Assembly (NCBI GenBank): GCA_965644295.1
Contig: CBFFRP010000217.1
Span: 186,001 to 250,000, forward strand
Length of the DNA stretch: 64,000 nucleotides
Source: Paraphysomonas bandaiensis
Taxonomy: Eukaryota > Chrysophyceae
Direction of reading: 5' to 3'
In this document: positions 24,371 through 35,119 of the stretch, in pieces
Numbering within the stretch: the stretch's first letter is position 1
How the letters are laid out: each line of letters opens with the position of its first letter
Made by a program: the position numbers and the translations under genes
The notes under the pieces: generated by a model
Databases searched by the model: none
What the model saw: the letters and a program-made list of their open reading frames with translations, nothing else
What the model was told of the DNA's origin: nothing

Positions 24371-25585
24371 CTACGACGATACACTAAGCTTGTTATTTTT
24401 ATTTCCAAGATTCATACTGTGACAACGCCGAATATGGTCGTATCCATTCATTCTGGCCGGGTGCCCACTGCGGGAGTTACATTGAATGGAATACTTCAAA
24501 GACACTATGTAATGAAACCAAAAGGACGGAATATAAAGAATTTCACCGGCCCGTACAATTGTGTCAACACTATCTACTTTATCAAAATGATTAGCACGGG
24601 CTTCACTCATATCACTCCAGTCTATCACCGAGTGTCTATAGGATGGGTGGCTCGTGTCACTGATGATACCCAAGTGCTGGCATGTATGAGGCGGTGTAAG
24701 AATATACCGTTTCATTCCTCTAATCATTGCTACCATATTTCTACCGGAGTCATAATGGCTCTCAGCAATCACTCCCCGCATACCTAATCTACACTGTATG
24801 CCCTTATTGTCACTTACTCTTGTAATAAAAAAGTTTTCCGTCTTTGTAGAAAACATAGGTAAATCTCTGACTATGAAAGAGTTGAACATATAGCTTGTGG
24901 ACCCAAGTGTATAATAATAATGTACGGAGTTATTCGATAACTTTATTCTGTCTGCTTCCTCAGCTAATTGAACCCACTGACTGAATGGCATGCGGTACAC
25001 CGTTTCCTGTGGGGGAATATAATTTTTAGGCATATCTCGTTTCTGCTTAAAATACATGAAGTGGTTTGATGACGATTTTTCAATCTTTGGAAATTCATAT
25101 CTCAAAGAGCGCTCAAGATATGGCTTAGACCACTTTTTTCTCACATGTTCAATATCTGGTATGCCATATATTTTAAACGGTAATTCTGCATTTCGATATT
25201 TCTCCGCCATAGCCCTCTCACTTGAGTCGCTGTAATTAAAGTGTTGCAGGGTTTCTGTAAATGTACTGGGAATATCTGGATCATCAGGATTCCAAGACTG
25301 CAACACTGATAGCAGGGGAGTGTATTGTGGGTAAGGAGCCGAGCCATACTCCTCTATCGGCGGATACACTGATCTGTCACCGTAGTCAACAGTAAACACG
25401 GACTCCACTGCCTCATCGCTGATATCAAATGAGTTCTCCACATCAGCATCTATATCTATCATCCCTAATATAGATATAATAGAGTGATGGTGATTGTTAG
25501 ATAGAGAGAGAGCCCACAGCAGCAGAGAGATCAGTGAGCTCATCACCAGAGTGTTCTTAAGGATTAGTTTATCGCGAAACTTCAT
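24371..25585 (-). CDS. Membrane-anchored JmjC/cupin_8-type 2-oxoglutarate dioxygenase-like protein
   Basis: Intron-free ORF of 404 residues. Residues 10-30 form a hydrophobic segment after a basic start, consistent with a signal anchor into the ER/Golgi lumen. The C-terminal half carries a cupin-type iron site: E-S-H-Y-D (H-x-D) followed by M-I-R-G-M-K-R-Y-I-L-x-P-P, and later the third ligand in I-P-S-F-W-F-H-Y-I-V. This is the pattern of JmjC-domain hydroxylases of the FIH/PLA2G4B-JMJD/cupin_8 group. A lumenal protein hydroxylase is a reasonable inference; the substrate is unknown. The short C-terminal tail after the cupin is basic. The gene lies convergent with the MFS transporter. It could be a non-catalytic cupin, but all three iron ligands appear present. 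Confidence 0.8.
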   Translation of the reverse strand: MKFRDKLILKNTLVMSSLISLLLWALSLSNNHHHSIISILGMIDIDADVENSFDISDEAVESVFTVDYGDRSVYPPIEEYGSAPYPQYTPLLSVLQSWNPDDPDIPSTFTETLQHFNYSDSSERAMAEKYRNAELPFKIYGIPDIEHVRKKWSKPYLERSLRYEFPKIEKSSSNHFMYFKQKRDMPKNYIPPQETVYRMPFSQWVQLAEEADRIKLSNNSVHYYYTLGSTSYMFNSFIVRDLPMFSTKTENFFITRVSDNKGIQCRLGMRGVIAESHYDSGRNMVAMIRGMKRYILTPPHTCQHLGIISDTSHPSYRHSVIDWSDMSEARANHFDKVDSVDTIVRAGEILYIPSFWFHYIVSLKYSIQCNSRSGHPARMNGYDHIRRCHSMNLGNKNNKLSVSS

Positions 25586-26068
25586 ATCATTACTGCATCA
25601 TATGACTGTGTTCCTGTTCGATATTGTTACTTCTGTTCTCCGGCTGCACCATCACCAGTGCCGTTAATTGATATATGAAGGCAATCACATGGATATACAT
25701 ACATACATGCAGTACCTGTATACTGCTGTATACTGTGTATGCTGTATGACGACACACAGCTACAAGAGGGTATTAACAGCGAATCATATTACATCAATGC
25801 CGAAATAAGTAAATCTATTGGCCACTTCCTCTGTATTGTTGACTCTGTTGCATGCATGTGTATGTGTTAGCTATCTATATACTATGCAGCCAAGCAATGC
25901 GCATAGCTATGTATGTACTGCAGAGCAAATAGAGGACAAGGATTAAGAGATGAGACAGACCATAGGGATCCTTTATCTTTGTGTTTGAGCTGAGATACAG
26001 ACTCATAAAGAGTTCTGAGCTTAGCTCAAACACAGATAATATAATACAGTGGTCGTCTAATGAAGCCA
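25586..26068. other. Upstream region of the JmjC gene
   Basis: It contains short ATACATAC and GTATACTG repeats around 25695-25745 and a near-palindromic pair (TTTGAGCTGAGATACAGACTC / GAGTTCTGAGCTTAGCTCAAA class) at 25985-26033. The 65-codon minus-strand frame at 25875-26072 has no family features and may be the intron or 3' UTR of the next feature. Confidence 0.35.
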
Positions 26069-26339
26069 TCACTGTGCTCTCACTGCTATGCTCATACTAA
26101 TCAACAACACTGGATATGAATCTCGTGGTATGCTTACTATATATGTCCCATCGGGGTTCTCTTGTACATCATACCTACAGTTCCAAGCTCGCATATGATC
26201 CAACATGCCCTTCTCAAGACTATCCATCTCACTATCATCATAGGAGAAGCACCCTGGCCTGTTTGAACAATTGGGTATTGACCGATTGATATCTCCATAG
26301 TTAAAGTCTATTCTATTTTCACGATTTGAAATATTCTAT
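26069..26339 (-). CDS. Possible exon of a small cysteine-containing membrane protein
   Basis: After an acceptor (CATGCATAG) at 26340, a minus-strand frame runs about 89 codons to TGA at 26069. It begins N-I-S-N-R-E-N, is polar with four cysteines and potential N-glycosylation sites (N-C-S, N-I-S), and ends in a hydrophobic stretch V-L-L-I-S-M-S-I-A-V. That is the look of a lumenal loop entering a membrane helix. A donor (GCA|GTGAGA) could extend it to an acceptor near 25920. I could not find a convincing 5' exon. This is a tentative call with no recognised family. Confidence 0.3.
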
Positions 26340-27596
26340 GCATGCAGTATAGATTAAGGACTATATGACTGTATATGGTCATTCTGGCCACTATATATCA
26401 TTCCGATTTGAACATCAATGAGTAGAAAATATTCGGTGCTATATATTGTCGAAATCATATTGACGCTTACTGGTTATGCAGTGATAAGACAACCGAAATT
26501 CTGAGTAATATGTCATATGAGTATGTAGTATAAGTGATGTTGTAGCCATCGAGTTGCAATTGAAGCTAACTTCACTACGTTGAAGTGGTAAATTATAAAT
26601 TTACTAACTATATTTACCCACTACGTTATGTGATACTATGCGTAATGAATCTGGAGATGAATAATTGCTGTTATACTTATTGGAGATGAAACAAATTGTA
26701 GATAAGGAAATAATATAACACTGTCTGCTGAAATGAGTCCACGAAGAAGTTAGCAACCCGCTATCACCTTATTCGATTATATAACGTTTATATGAAAGTT
26801 TTAAAATGTGATAATACATTGTTGTCATGTCTATACAATACGAATTAATCATCGCTCAATGCTATCAGTTTCTTCAGCACTGTAAAAGTAGGGTGCTGGT
26901 TCAGTTTTTACCTCTTTTTGAATTTTTGGATGAGCACCATCGTAAGATTGTTATATGTTAGTTTCAATGTAATTTTATTACACGCTTCTTAACATATATG
27001 CATTATACTTCATACGTGTATACTGTAGGCTGTACATCTAATATCTAATTATGGCACAAGGAGAGTAATTTATGAATATGAGGGGGGATGTGTGAATCGT
27101 GCATTCCCAGCGAATATAGAAAGAAGTTTCCGGATAACATCTTGTATGGATTTTCACTTCGACTAACACATATCATGCTGGTGAAGCGAAAAGTTGGTTT
27201 GGTGTCAATTTGAATTACTTTTTTGTCGTCACTTAAACACTAAAACGATTTTTGTATAAAGTTCGTAATGATTGATAATACTTTAGTATTTTTAACACTT
27301 TATAGATTTGATTTAATGGACTCATCAACTCAGGGGAGGACTTCCTTCCTCCGTTTTTTAATAATACAGTATACAGTTGTGTGATAATATGCCCTTCTTT
27401 GTTATACTGGTTTAGGACTAGTTGGTGAAGATATCATCTTGAACTCTAATATTTGCACTTACAATTTTACCGCTAGGAAGGAAATACATACGGTAGTAAA
27501 ATTATATCCACTATAGATGATTATTCACAGCGAAAATATAGCGTAGTTATTAAAAGCGTCTAATTACTATATATACACCACTCAACCGCACTCTAC
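26340..27596. other. Gene-poor intergenic region
   Basis: About 1.25 kb of AT-rich DNA with many stops in all frames. No supported gene, RNA or repeat is seen. Confidence 0.45.
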
Positions 27597-28111
27597 TCAT
27601 TCTTGCTTGTTTGTTTCTTTCTTCGCAGGTAGGGATTCGTCCGGTCTGGCTATACGACTCAATTTATAGTTGTCTATATCGAGCTCTCTCATTATCTTTT
27701 TGTGCTCCTCCTCTAAATCGAATTTACGGGTCGATACACTCTTAGATAGTTGATCACGAATTTCAAATTGCGTCGAGCTAAACTATTACACCCATTAAAC
27801 TAACAGTAATGTATACATATTGAGTGATTGCGCTCTCACCTTGCTTAAAAAAAATGATCCACCCACAACCACTAAGATAAAAGGGATGCCGGTCATAGCC
27901 ATATTCTTCTTCGAAATACCCGCACGCATCACTATGGAATGATTAAGGGAATATCTCTCGTTCTAGTTGATGATGTAGACTGTTATTTCGATATATATCG
28001 TTTAATGGAGGTTTCTATACATATATATAATCACAACACATACAGGAGCTTAGTAGGAATTCCTACCATCCTTTTGCTCCTCGGTTGATAGTGCAGTCTG
28101 CGTATAAACTA
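27597..28111 (-). CDS. COX16: Cytochrome c oxidase assembly protein COX16
   Basis: A tiny split gene. Exon 27840-27929 (30 codons from the ATG at 27929) joins exon 27597-27782 across a 57 nt intron. The joined protein has the COX16 order: V-M-R-A and a basic start, one membrane helix G-I-P-F-I-L-V-V-V-G-G-S-F, then F-S-x-x-Q-F-E-I-R, an acidic Leu-rich helix (D-L-E-E-E-H-K-K-I) and a short basic tail with A-R-P-D-E. COX16 sits in the mitochondrial inner membrane and helps insert or mature COX1/COX2 of complex IV. About 90 residues fits the family. An additional upstream exon at 28067-28111 splices in phase (adding Q-T-A-L-S-T-E-E-Q-K-D before V-M-R-A), so the true start may lie farther upstream. 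Confidence 0.8.
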
Positions 28112-28465
28112 CTGCAATAGAAATATAGAAATATAAGGATTTATACATTTCTAGAATTCTATGCATATAAAAATCGGTATTTCTTGATCATAAAATTACC
28201 CCACAAATATCGAAATTCAGTGTGAACTGTCAAGGATCGACCTGATGTCTATCCTGCTGCTCGTGATACTTCAAGAAGAATGTTTATGTCAGTGAGAACA
28301 AAAACGACTCGTCAGAGGTACGTATTAACATATGAAGATATGCGCTGAGACAGAAGCAACACAGATCGTTAGGTTCAGTTAATTGACAGCATCGGGCGGA
28401 CTATATACACGACACAAGAACACTACTAAAGAAGGAAGTTATCTATCTGTAACGATAAGAAAGAT

Positions 28466-28765
28466 ATGAGCTCAACATCAGCATCAGTTCCTCACAAAAC
28501 ATCTCGTCGAGACCCTCCTGAGACGAGGACTGGGAAGGTCATGGGAAGCGCCAAGCGGAACATAGTACGCCGCCACTCCAGAGGTGAATCTAGTAAGATG
28601 AAGAAAGATGCACTGGTTCAGGACGGCAGTCTTGACTACGATTATGCCATTGATAAGCATGATCCTAATTACTACGATGAGGTATGGCTTTCATCGTCAC
28701 TGCATGCTGCTATAAGTTAACACCGTTATTAGGGTGATGAAGGTGTGGACTACATTCCAGAGTAA
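28466..28765 (+). CDS. Small basic-acidic protein with DPNY motif
   Basis: Exon 28466-28681 (72 codons) joins exon 28733-28765 in phase 0 across a 51 nt intron, giving 82 residues. The N-terminal part is basic and Ser/Thr/Arg-rich. The C-terminal part is acidic with D-K-H-D-P-N-Y-Y-D-E-G-D-E-G. The D-P-N-Y-D-acidic string recalls the segment before the first MA3 domain of PDCD4-like proteins, but no MA3 domain follows. The stop TAA overlaps a perfect donor (GTAAGT at 28762), so a longer splice form into 28829 or beyond is possible. Function unknown. Confidence 0.5.
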
Positions 28766-30259
28766 GTCTATTTCGACAATGGTGAGTTTTTGGTGATTGT
28801 TAGTACATTTTTGATAATTGTACAGGGCTTCTCACTGCCCCACACCAGCATTCACTCCCGGAGGTCAAAATATAAATAGAAACATACCATATAATATTAC
28901 GACAGTTTGTACGTGGTGTGTGACACAATAGTTAATCAAATTGTATAGCGCATTAATATCGACATGTAATTCTCCTGCGGACAGTGGCTGGTAAATTGGT
29001 CACAACCACATTTAATTAAGATTGAAAATATATAATATCTCATCTTTGATATGTGTGTGGGACGAAACGCATGTAGTTGAATTAAATGAACGTTTGTGAC
29101 AAGGTCGAGCCAGGTTCGAATCTTTGAGTTGTAAAGCTCTATTCGAATGAGCCAGTTTTCACCTAGTTAATAATATTGTTGACATTTACCATATTATAGA
29201 TTGCAACAGATTTAGTATATTGGAACGATATATGCACAATACTAAGCCATAGACCTTTGCAAAATCAGAACATTAGATTTATATTTACGAAACCACAAAA
29301 ATAGTACTATATACCATATACTTTAATTACTACTAAAAATTGGAATAAGAGAAATCTCTCATGGAATTACCACTTAGAGTATGTATAAAAGCTCTCTACT
29401 TTGTGCGTTGTATGCTATGGCATACAACATACAGCACTGGGTATTTTTGAGATTAATGAGTGGAAAAAAGGCTGGTTTAAATCGACTTATAAACAACAAA
29501 ACTTATTATAATATAGAGCCTCTATCCTATATATTCACCATCAGCTGGTACTGTTATAAATACATGTTTGTCAAATATAAATTATAGCTTAATGACGTTT
29601 TAAGTAATATCCTACTAGAGCAACTCGTCGAAATATATACCTTAAGTTCTAAGATAAAAGCATGCAATAAACAATAAAGCATGCATATTAGTACTATCGC
29701 CAATACTGTCAACTAATATATGTTCACACATATAGTTGCGTGAGAAGAATATGAAAAGTTTATATGTACTATTGATGTCAACACAAAGTACTTCATTTGA
29801 TTGTTGAAAAGTGTTGAGTAGTCGTTCGTCGTACGATCCCCATGTAATAGTATTGCTCAAGTAATAGTACTAGTGTTAAGTACTCGCAAGACTAACTATA
29901 GTGTCTAGGGCTTGTATAGGATGAATTTGAGCAATTTTTGAATTTGCCGTAAGCCGTAAAAATACAGAAACAAACACTTAGGCATGCGTTACTTACTACT
30001 TACTGATACACTGATACAACTTTTAGAGGTATATAACTGATGATATAACCAATTCACTGCACTGGAACAGGTGTGGAATATTACCATAAGAGGTGTGGAA
30101 GTTAGATAATTAAAGAGGCAATAGTTGGTGTAGTTCAGCAAGACGCTGCTTGGCGAAAATCTCGAGAGTGACGATATATATTATTACACGTATCAGCATC
30201 TAAATTCATCAACTCCGACTCCCTATAATGTAAATACTACCAGGAACAGACGTTCAGTA
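28766..30259. other. Gene-poor intergenic region
   Basis: About 1.5 kb of AT-rich sequence. A 68-codon frame at 29381-29587 and a 72-codon minus frame at 29642-29860 lack family features or good context. I see no RNA gene or mobile element. Confidence 0.45.
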
Positions 30260-30562
30260 TCACTTTCCTTTCCGCTTAAAAAGGGAGAGCTGGTAGAGTA
30301 CTCCACTCTTCTGTTGCTTCGATGTCTGCATACCAAAATCAGGATACGATAGCACTGCATATTTCAAGTTACATACCTTGTCGTAGTCATTCATACATAT
30401 ATTCAACATTCTAGAAACATGAGGGGACACCTCAGAGTCCTTTCCACATTTCAATGCTTCCAGATATGCGGCAAACTCTCCCTTGCATGGTAAAAACTTT
30501 TCTTTCCGCGTAACCTTTGCAATCCGAAGGTCCTTCGGTGTGATTACCCTCCGAAAAGACAT
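30260..30562 (-). CDS. Small basic protein, possibly mitoribosomal mS37/CHCHD1-like
   Basis: ATG at 30562; exon 30377-30562 joins 30260-30325 across a 51 nt intron, giving about 83 residues. The N-terminus is basic. It is followed by P-C-K-G-E-F-A-A-Y-L-E-A-L-K-C and later M-L-N-I-C-M. The spacing is like a loosened CHCH pair, with three cysteines rather than four. The end, S-G-V-L-Y-Q-L-S-L-F-K-R, resembles the C-terminal tail of Mrp10/mS37 small-subunit proteins. The assignment is tentative; the gene model itself is good. A (CATA)n tract and a Tc1 element begin about 110 bp upstream of its start codon. Confidence 0.5.
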   Translation of the reverse strand: MSFRRVITPKDLRIAKVTRKEKFLPCKGEFAAYLEALKCGKDSEVSPHVSRMLNICMNDYDKVCNLKYAVLSYPDFGMQTSKQQKSGVLYQLSLFKRKGK

Positions 30563-30669
30563 TTTATTGAGAGGAGTATATCGATCAGGGCAATGTGAGG
30601 AATGAGTTACTTCTAAGCTGTGTGTATGGTGTATATGGTGGTTGTTTGTGTAATATACGGCGGTACACC

Positions 30670-30776
30670 ATACACATACATACATACATACATACATACA
30701 TACATACATACATACATACATACATACATACATACATACATACATACATACATACATACATACATACATACATACA
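30670..30776. repeat. (CATA)n microsatellite, left flank of Tc1 element
   Basis: About 107 bp of CATA repeats. The same motif in the same orientation resumes at 35299 on the other side of the element. This suggests the element inserted at a TA within a pre-existing array. Confidence 0.9.
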
Positions 30777-30782
30777 TGTATA

Positions 30783-30980
30783 TTGTGAGGGAGAGCGGGT
30801 GTGAAAAAAACTTTTTTTTCTCTCTTCTTCAATCTTCTTTGATCGCGATTACAAAACTTGCTCACCTACATTAAACAGTACCATAAACCCACAATTACCA
30901 TGATAAGCACTGCAAATCAAGGTGATTTCTTCTACAATGTGTTGAAGCAACCTTCTCTCACATGTTTGTCATTCGCAGCA
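30783..30980 (+). repeat. Left terminal inverted repeat of Tc1-type element
   Basis: 198 bp, matching the reverse complement of 35101-35298. Contains A/T-runs and an ATG (30962) shared with the right-hand gene. Confidence 0.93.
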
Positions 30981-30990
30981 CCATATTTAC

Positions 30991-32021
30991 ATGTATTCCG
31001 AGGCTTTCCGTCTTTTAATTTTGGATGTGTTTGATCACTCTCTGGAAATCACAAATTCTGTGGCCGCATCACTAGATCATATATACGAGAAATACGATGT
31101 GTCCCAAAGCACAGTTAGAAGGTGGTTGGACAAATATCTGGACACTGGATCAGTTAAACCAGAGTCTTCACACCATTCGCACCACACTGTCATTTCACTC
31201 GAGCATATCAATTTTGTTAAAGAGTTGCTGGCAGAAAATTCAACTTATTCCAACGAAGAATTATGCGAAAAGGTTTTTAATGTGTACGGCGTGGCGTACT
31301 TGGAGCACCAAATGAAGCATGCCATGAACACTGAGGGCTATACCGTAAAAGTTTGTCAAAGAATTTCCCACAACAGAAATGAGGGCTTGAGGCGTTACTA
31401 TAAGAATAATTTGGCCCGATCATTGGATGAAATTCCAGCTCGCTGCTATGCTGTTGTGGACGAATCACATCTCCAGCCGGCAGAAGTTCTACGCCGATAT
31501 GGGCGTTCACCACATGGCTACCCTGCCTTCGTGAGTGGTGATGTTATAGGCCACTTCAATCCCCAAGTTAGTTGTTGTGCCATTGCTGCAATGTCTATCG
31601 AAGGAGTTTTTGCTGTTACTGTACACGAAGAAAATGTTGATCATAATACATTTCTAGATGCCCTAGAACATGACATCTTTCCCCACATGAACCCTTTTCC
31701 TGGGGATCGCAGTGTGCTGCTCATGGATAATGCTTCGACGCACGTGAAGATAGATATTTATAATATGTGTGCAGAATTCGGCGTGATGGTTGTGTTTCTC
31801 CCCCTTATTCTTATGATTTTTCACCAATTGAACCCGTATTTCATCTTGCCAAAGCGCACATTAGAAAGAAGTGGGGAATTATGTACGCATATAAACCACT
31901 TGCAGCTCAACTACATGAAGCTTTGTGGTCATGCTGTACTGCCGAAACTGCGTGCAATTTATTCAATCGAGTGGATATTACCGTTACTTGGAAAGAACAG
32001 TGCGAAGCCTGTAACTATTGA
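30991..32021 (+). pseudogene. Tc1/mariner DD34E transposase, one frameshift
   Basis: The N-terminal ~120 residues hold helix-turn-helix segments (Y-D-V-S-Q-S-T-V-R-R-W), as in IS630/Tc1 transposases. Catalytic residues: Asp in A-V-V-D-E-S-H, Asp in L-L-M-D-N-A-S-T-H, and Glu in S-P-I-E-P-V-F. The last two are separated by 34 residues. The Glu lies in a different frame from the Asp residues. The break falls at the C5 run 31800-31804, where one base appears missing; after it the family-typical sequence continues to the stop at 32021. As read, the enzyme would lose its third catalytic residue. A homopolymer base-calling error is an alternative to true decay. Confidence 0.85.
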
Positions 32022-32232
32022 TCATTTGCAGATTATACTCTATACTCTACTCACTAGTTACTAATATAGATGTACTGATGATTGAATGTGATATGCTTGC
32101 TACTACTTCGTGATAGAATATGATTAATTATACGCAATAGATTCAAGTAATATTAATAAATCAAAAAAACAAAATTTTGAAAAGTTTGTGGAGAATTTAA
32201 AATATCAGTTCATACAGTTGCATACTAAGAAG

Positions 32233-33265
32233 CAGGGATAGGGAACAATATATTGTATTGCAATATATTGTACAATATATTGCAATATATTGTAAAATAT
32301 ATTGATTGGTGGACTGGTCAAATATTCCATCAATAGTGTTTCTGTTAATAGAGCTCACAATACTATTGCAATATATTGCAATCAATATTATGATAGTCAT
32401 ATAAGAGAAGATCCTCAACTGTATGGTGCAAAATATACGCCTCTGTATACAAATATCCGGAAAATAAGAAAAAAAGCCTATTTTTGATGTTATTTTCTAT
32501 TTTTTATGTATCGCCAGCTCAAACAGCACTCTACACCTCTCCACATGTATGTACAGTACTTCTCTTAATATAGTATATATATCCTATAGTGACAAGAAGA
32601 GACAACTGAAGAATTGGACTTGACAAGATCTGAGAAAGATGCTGTTAGAATATATCTCCGTTCAGACAGTGATTATTGCAACAATACAGAGGATGATGAA
32701 GCTGAAGTTGGCTATGCGGAAAAAATTCTTCAATCAGCTCAAAAACTTAAGAAGCGAAAAGTTGAAATATCTAAGTACAGGTGCACGAGTCATGTAGTAT
32801 GTACTTCCAATACGTGTGAACGCCTGTTCAGCGCAGCAAAACTGATTATATCAGTGTTGCGCAAACGTATGCATCCTACTACACTTAATATGCTGTTGTT
32901 TCTGAAAGCTAACCGACAGTTGTGGCCGGATGCAAGCATATTTCAATCAATATTGAATGAATATGGTGATGATGATGTCACCGATGATGGCTCAGAGGAT
33001 GAGTATGAGGAAACTTTTAATTAGTTAAGAGTAGTGGGTTTGATTATCAAGTGACCTTAGACCTTATAAAATATGGCAAGTACTAAAAATGAAAACTACG
33101 GATGTGTTTACTTACTGATTAGTCATACTAATATATTGCAATATATTGTACAATATATTGCAATATATTGCAATAGTATTGTAGGGCCGGTTTAAAAAAT
33201 CCATCAATACTATTGATGGAACGCTACCTAACAATAGTATTGCAATATATTGTTCCCTATCCCTG
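32233..33265 (+). mobile_element. hAT element, 1033 bp, nested in Tc1-type element
   Basis: Ends CAGGGATAGGGAACAATA / TATTGTTCCCTATCCCTG are inverted repeats of at least 18 bp. They are flanked by a perfect 8 bp target duplication CTAAGAAG (32225-32232 and 33266-33273). Subterminal regions are dense in the palindromic unit CAATATATTG. The size is too small for a full transposase, so it is an internally deleted, non-autonomous copy. It inserted in the spacer between the two Tc1-element genes. Confidence 0.95.
32614..33024 (+). pseudogene. hAT transposase C-terminal fragment
   Basis: A 136-codon frame containing the hAT dimerisation domain: S-N-T-C-E-R-L-F-S-A-A-K, then L-R-K-R-M-H-P-T-T-L-N-M-L-L-F-L-K-A-N. 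It ends in an acidic tail and TAA at 33022-33024. The RNase H-like catalytic part is missing, so the fragment is not an active transposase. It may have kept an acceptor-spliced start. Confidence 0.85.
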
Positions 33266-33416
33266 CTAAGAAGAAAAAAGAAAATCGGTTAGTGAGTCTA
33301 AACCTAAATTTCGATGCATCGGAGCGTATGTGTTAAATTCATCCAAAAATTACCAAGATTCGAAATAAATAATAAATGAGACCCGGCAGATAACGATTGA
33401 CTGCAATCTGTTCTAT

Positions 33417-35119
33417 TTAGTAAGGGTCGGCAGGATAAGGAATTTCATACTCGGCCTCATATGCTATCCACTCACCCCTCTCATCCTTTCGCATTCCTTC
33501 TCCCCAGGCAAATCGCTGTTGGCGATAACGCGATGCATAATCAAAATCCCTGTGGCCGTGGTAATATTCTGGCGGGTAGCCATACAGCATGTGATGCGGA
33601 TAATGCCGAGGAGCAGATCCCTGTGGGTAATACGGAGGAAGCTGCTGCTGAAAAGGAAAACCCCCAGTTGGATAAATAGGAGGGGGTATACCCCGTAGGG
33701 CGATGGTCCACAGTCTGGTGGAAGGGGAAAAGGGACACCAAAAGAAGGGCCACTACTTCCAGCAGGGGGAACACCAATTGGGATAGGCCAACCTTGTGCT
33801 GGAACACCTGGAGGAGCTGGTAGAGCAGGGGGCGGTGGTGGTGGCGGGTGTGGTCCTATTCGAACCGACGAGAATATGATATTTTCACGGGCTGCAGGTA
33901 TTGGCTTATTACCCCCCTTGAGGTCACTATATTTTGGGAAGTCTTGACCCATCCAATCCAACTTGAGAACCCATGTATCGAGTGTCGGGTCATACTCCAA
34001 CGGGTCTTCAGCTGCACGTTCTTCACCTTCTAGGGTACTAAAGTATTCACATAAGTATGTTCTTAACTGCGAGTAGCTCTTTACTTTCTTGCCCTCGGGA
34101 AGCTCGAGTAGATCTTTCAATTTGCTATCAGAAATCAAATCTTTCTTGCTCCAAGCTTTGGCACGACATCGCTCGATATGCAAGCGATTCCTTTGTGCTT
34201 CCAAATGACTCGATGTGTCCGCCGCATCATGTTCACTGGCGGTTGAAAGCTTAAGACCTGATTGACCACCGTGACCAAATCCTCTCTGCTTGCGGATACC
34301 ACTTTGCATACTTTTTGGAGGATTAAGCTCGAAGAGTCTTTGACCCTCTTCACTGCACTCGGTCATGGCTTCTTTCATTGCCGGTGACCAGTACGTGTTC
34401 ATATCATTTCCTGGACGATGATTCAGGCCAACTTTGAAATATTTTGAGTGCATGTATTTACAGAGGGGAAGATCATTCTGTTTATGTTTAACAAGCGCAA
34501 GGGAAGAATCAACAAAGCTGAGCTGTCTCTGTAGTATCACATCGTCTGGGCAATTTTGGAACGGGACACCAGCAATCACCACATAGTGGGAAGCGTTTTC
34601 CCGACAACACTTCCTATCGTGATCTGTCTGGCGTCTAGTGGGAAGTAACGGTATGTCCAATTCTCCATCGGGAGGGATCATGTGGAAATTACCAATGATA
34701 CCAGAACTTGTTGCAGTTCGAACAGTAATACCTCTGCTGAAGTCTATCCTGAGTTGGTCGTTGAAGTCTGATAGTGGTGGCAATAACTTTTGATTATACG
34801 CTTGCCTCGCTACGCCCTCAACGAGTGCATGCAAGAATGCATGACCTTTGACACGCCAGATATTACTATCGTCTTCAAAAAGATTACCTCCTGGAATCTA
34901 AAAAAAATGTTATATTAAAACATCTTTAGCAGTAATTGCAGTAATTCTCACCCAAATCGTTAATTGGTCTGTCGAAGAAGTTAACTCGGACCGATTTACA
35001 GAGAATGCCTGTGCTTCCTCTCGAAATTTAGTCAAAGCGACAATTTTTACTCGCACCCACAGACCTTCTTCTATTTCAGAGTTTTGGCTGTCTGATGACA
35101 TGCTGCGAATGACAAACAT
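33417..35119 (-). CDS. Unknown accessory protein of the Tc1-type element, proline-rich C-terminus
   Basis: ATG at 35119 (inside the right TIR; a second at 35102) starts exon 1, which ends near 34953. A ~52 nt intron follows, then a long exon to TAA 33417-33419. The product is about 540 residues. The N-terminal 350 residues are globular and of no family I recognise, with a C-C-R-E-N...C-P-D-D cysteine-containing stretch. A poly-proline block (H followed by eight P) and a P/G/Y-rich segment follow. The end is rich in Tyr, Arg and Pro. One frameshift is needed at the G5 run 33682-33686 (C5 on the coding strand) to reach the best-looking C-terminus. It is either a transposition accessory factor or a captured host gene. 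Confidence 0.65.

Noticed and set aside
29100-29160. GGTTCGAATC string resembling a tRNA T-arm
   Set aside because: No flanking T-stem, anticodon arm or acceptor pairing could be built on either strand.
29381-29860. Two short ORFs (68 and 72 codons)
   Set aside because: AT-rich, biased composition expected by chance; no splice context or family motif.
30585-30874. ORFs across the CATA array left of the Tc1 element
   Set aside because: Same microsatellite artefact.
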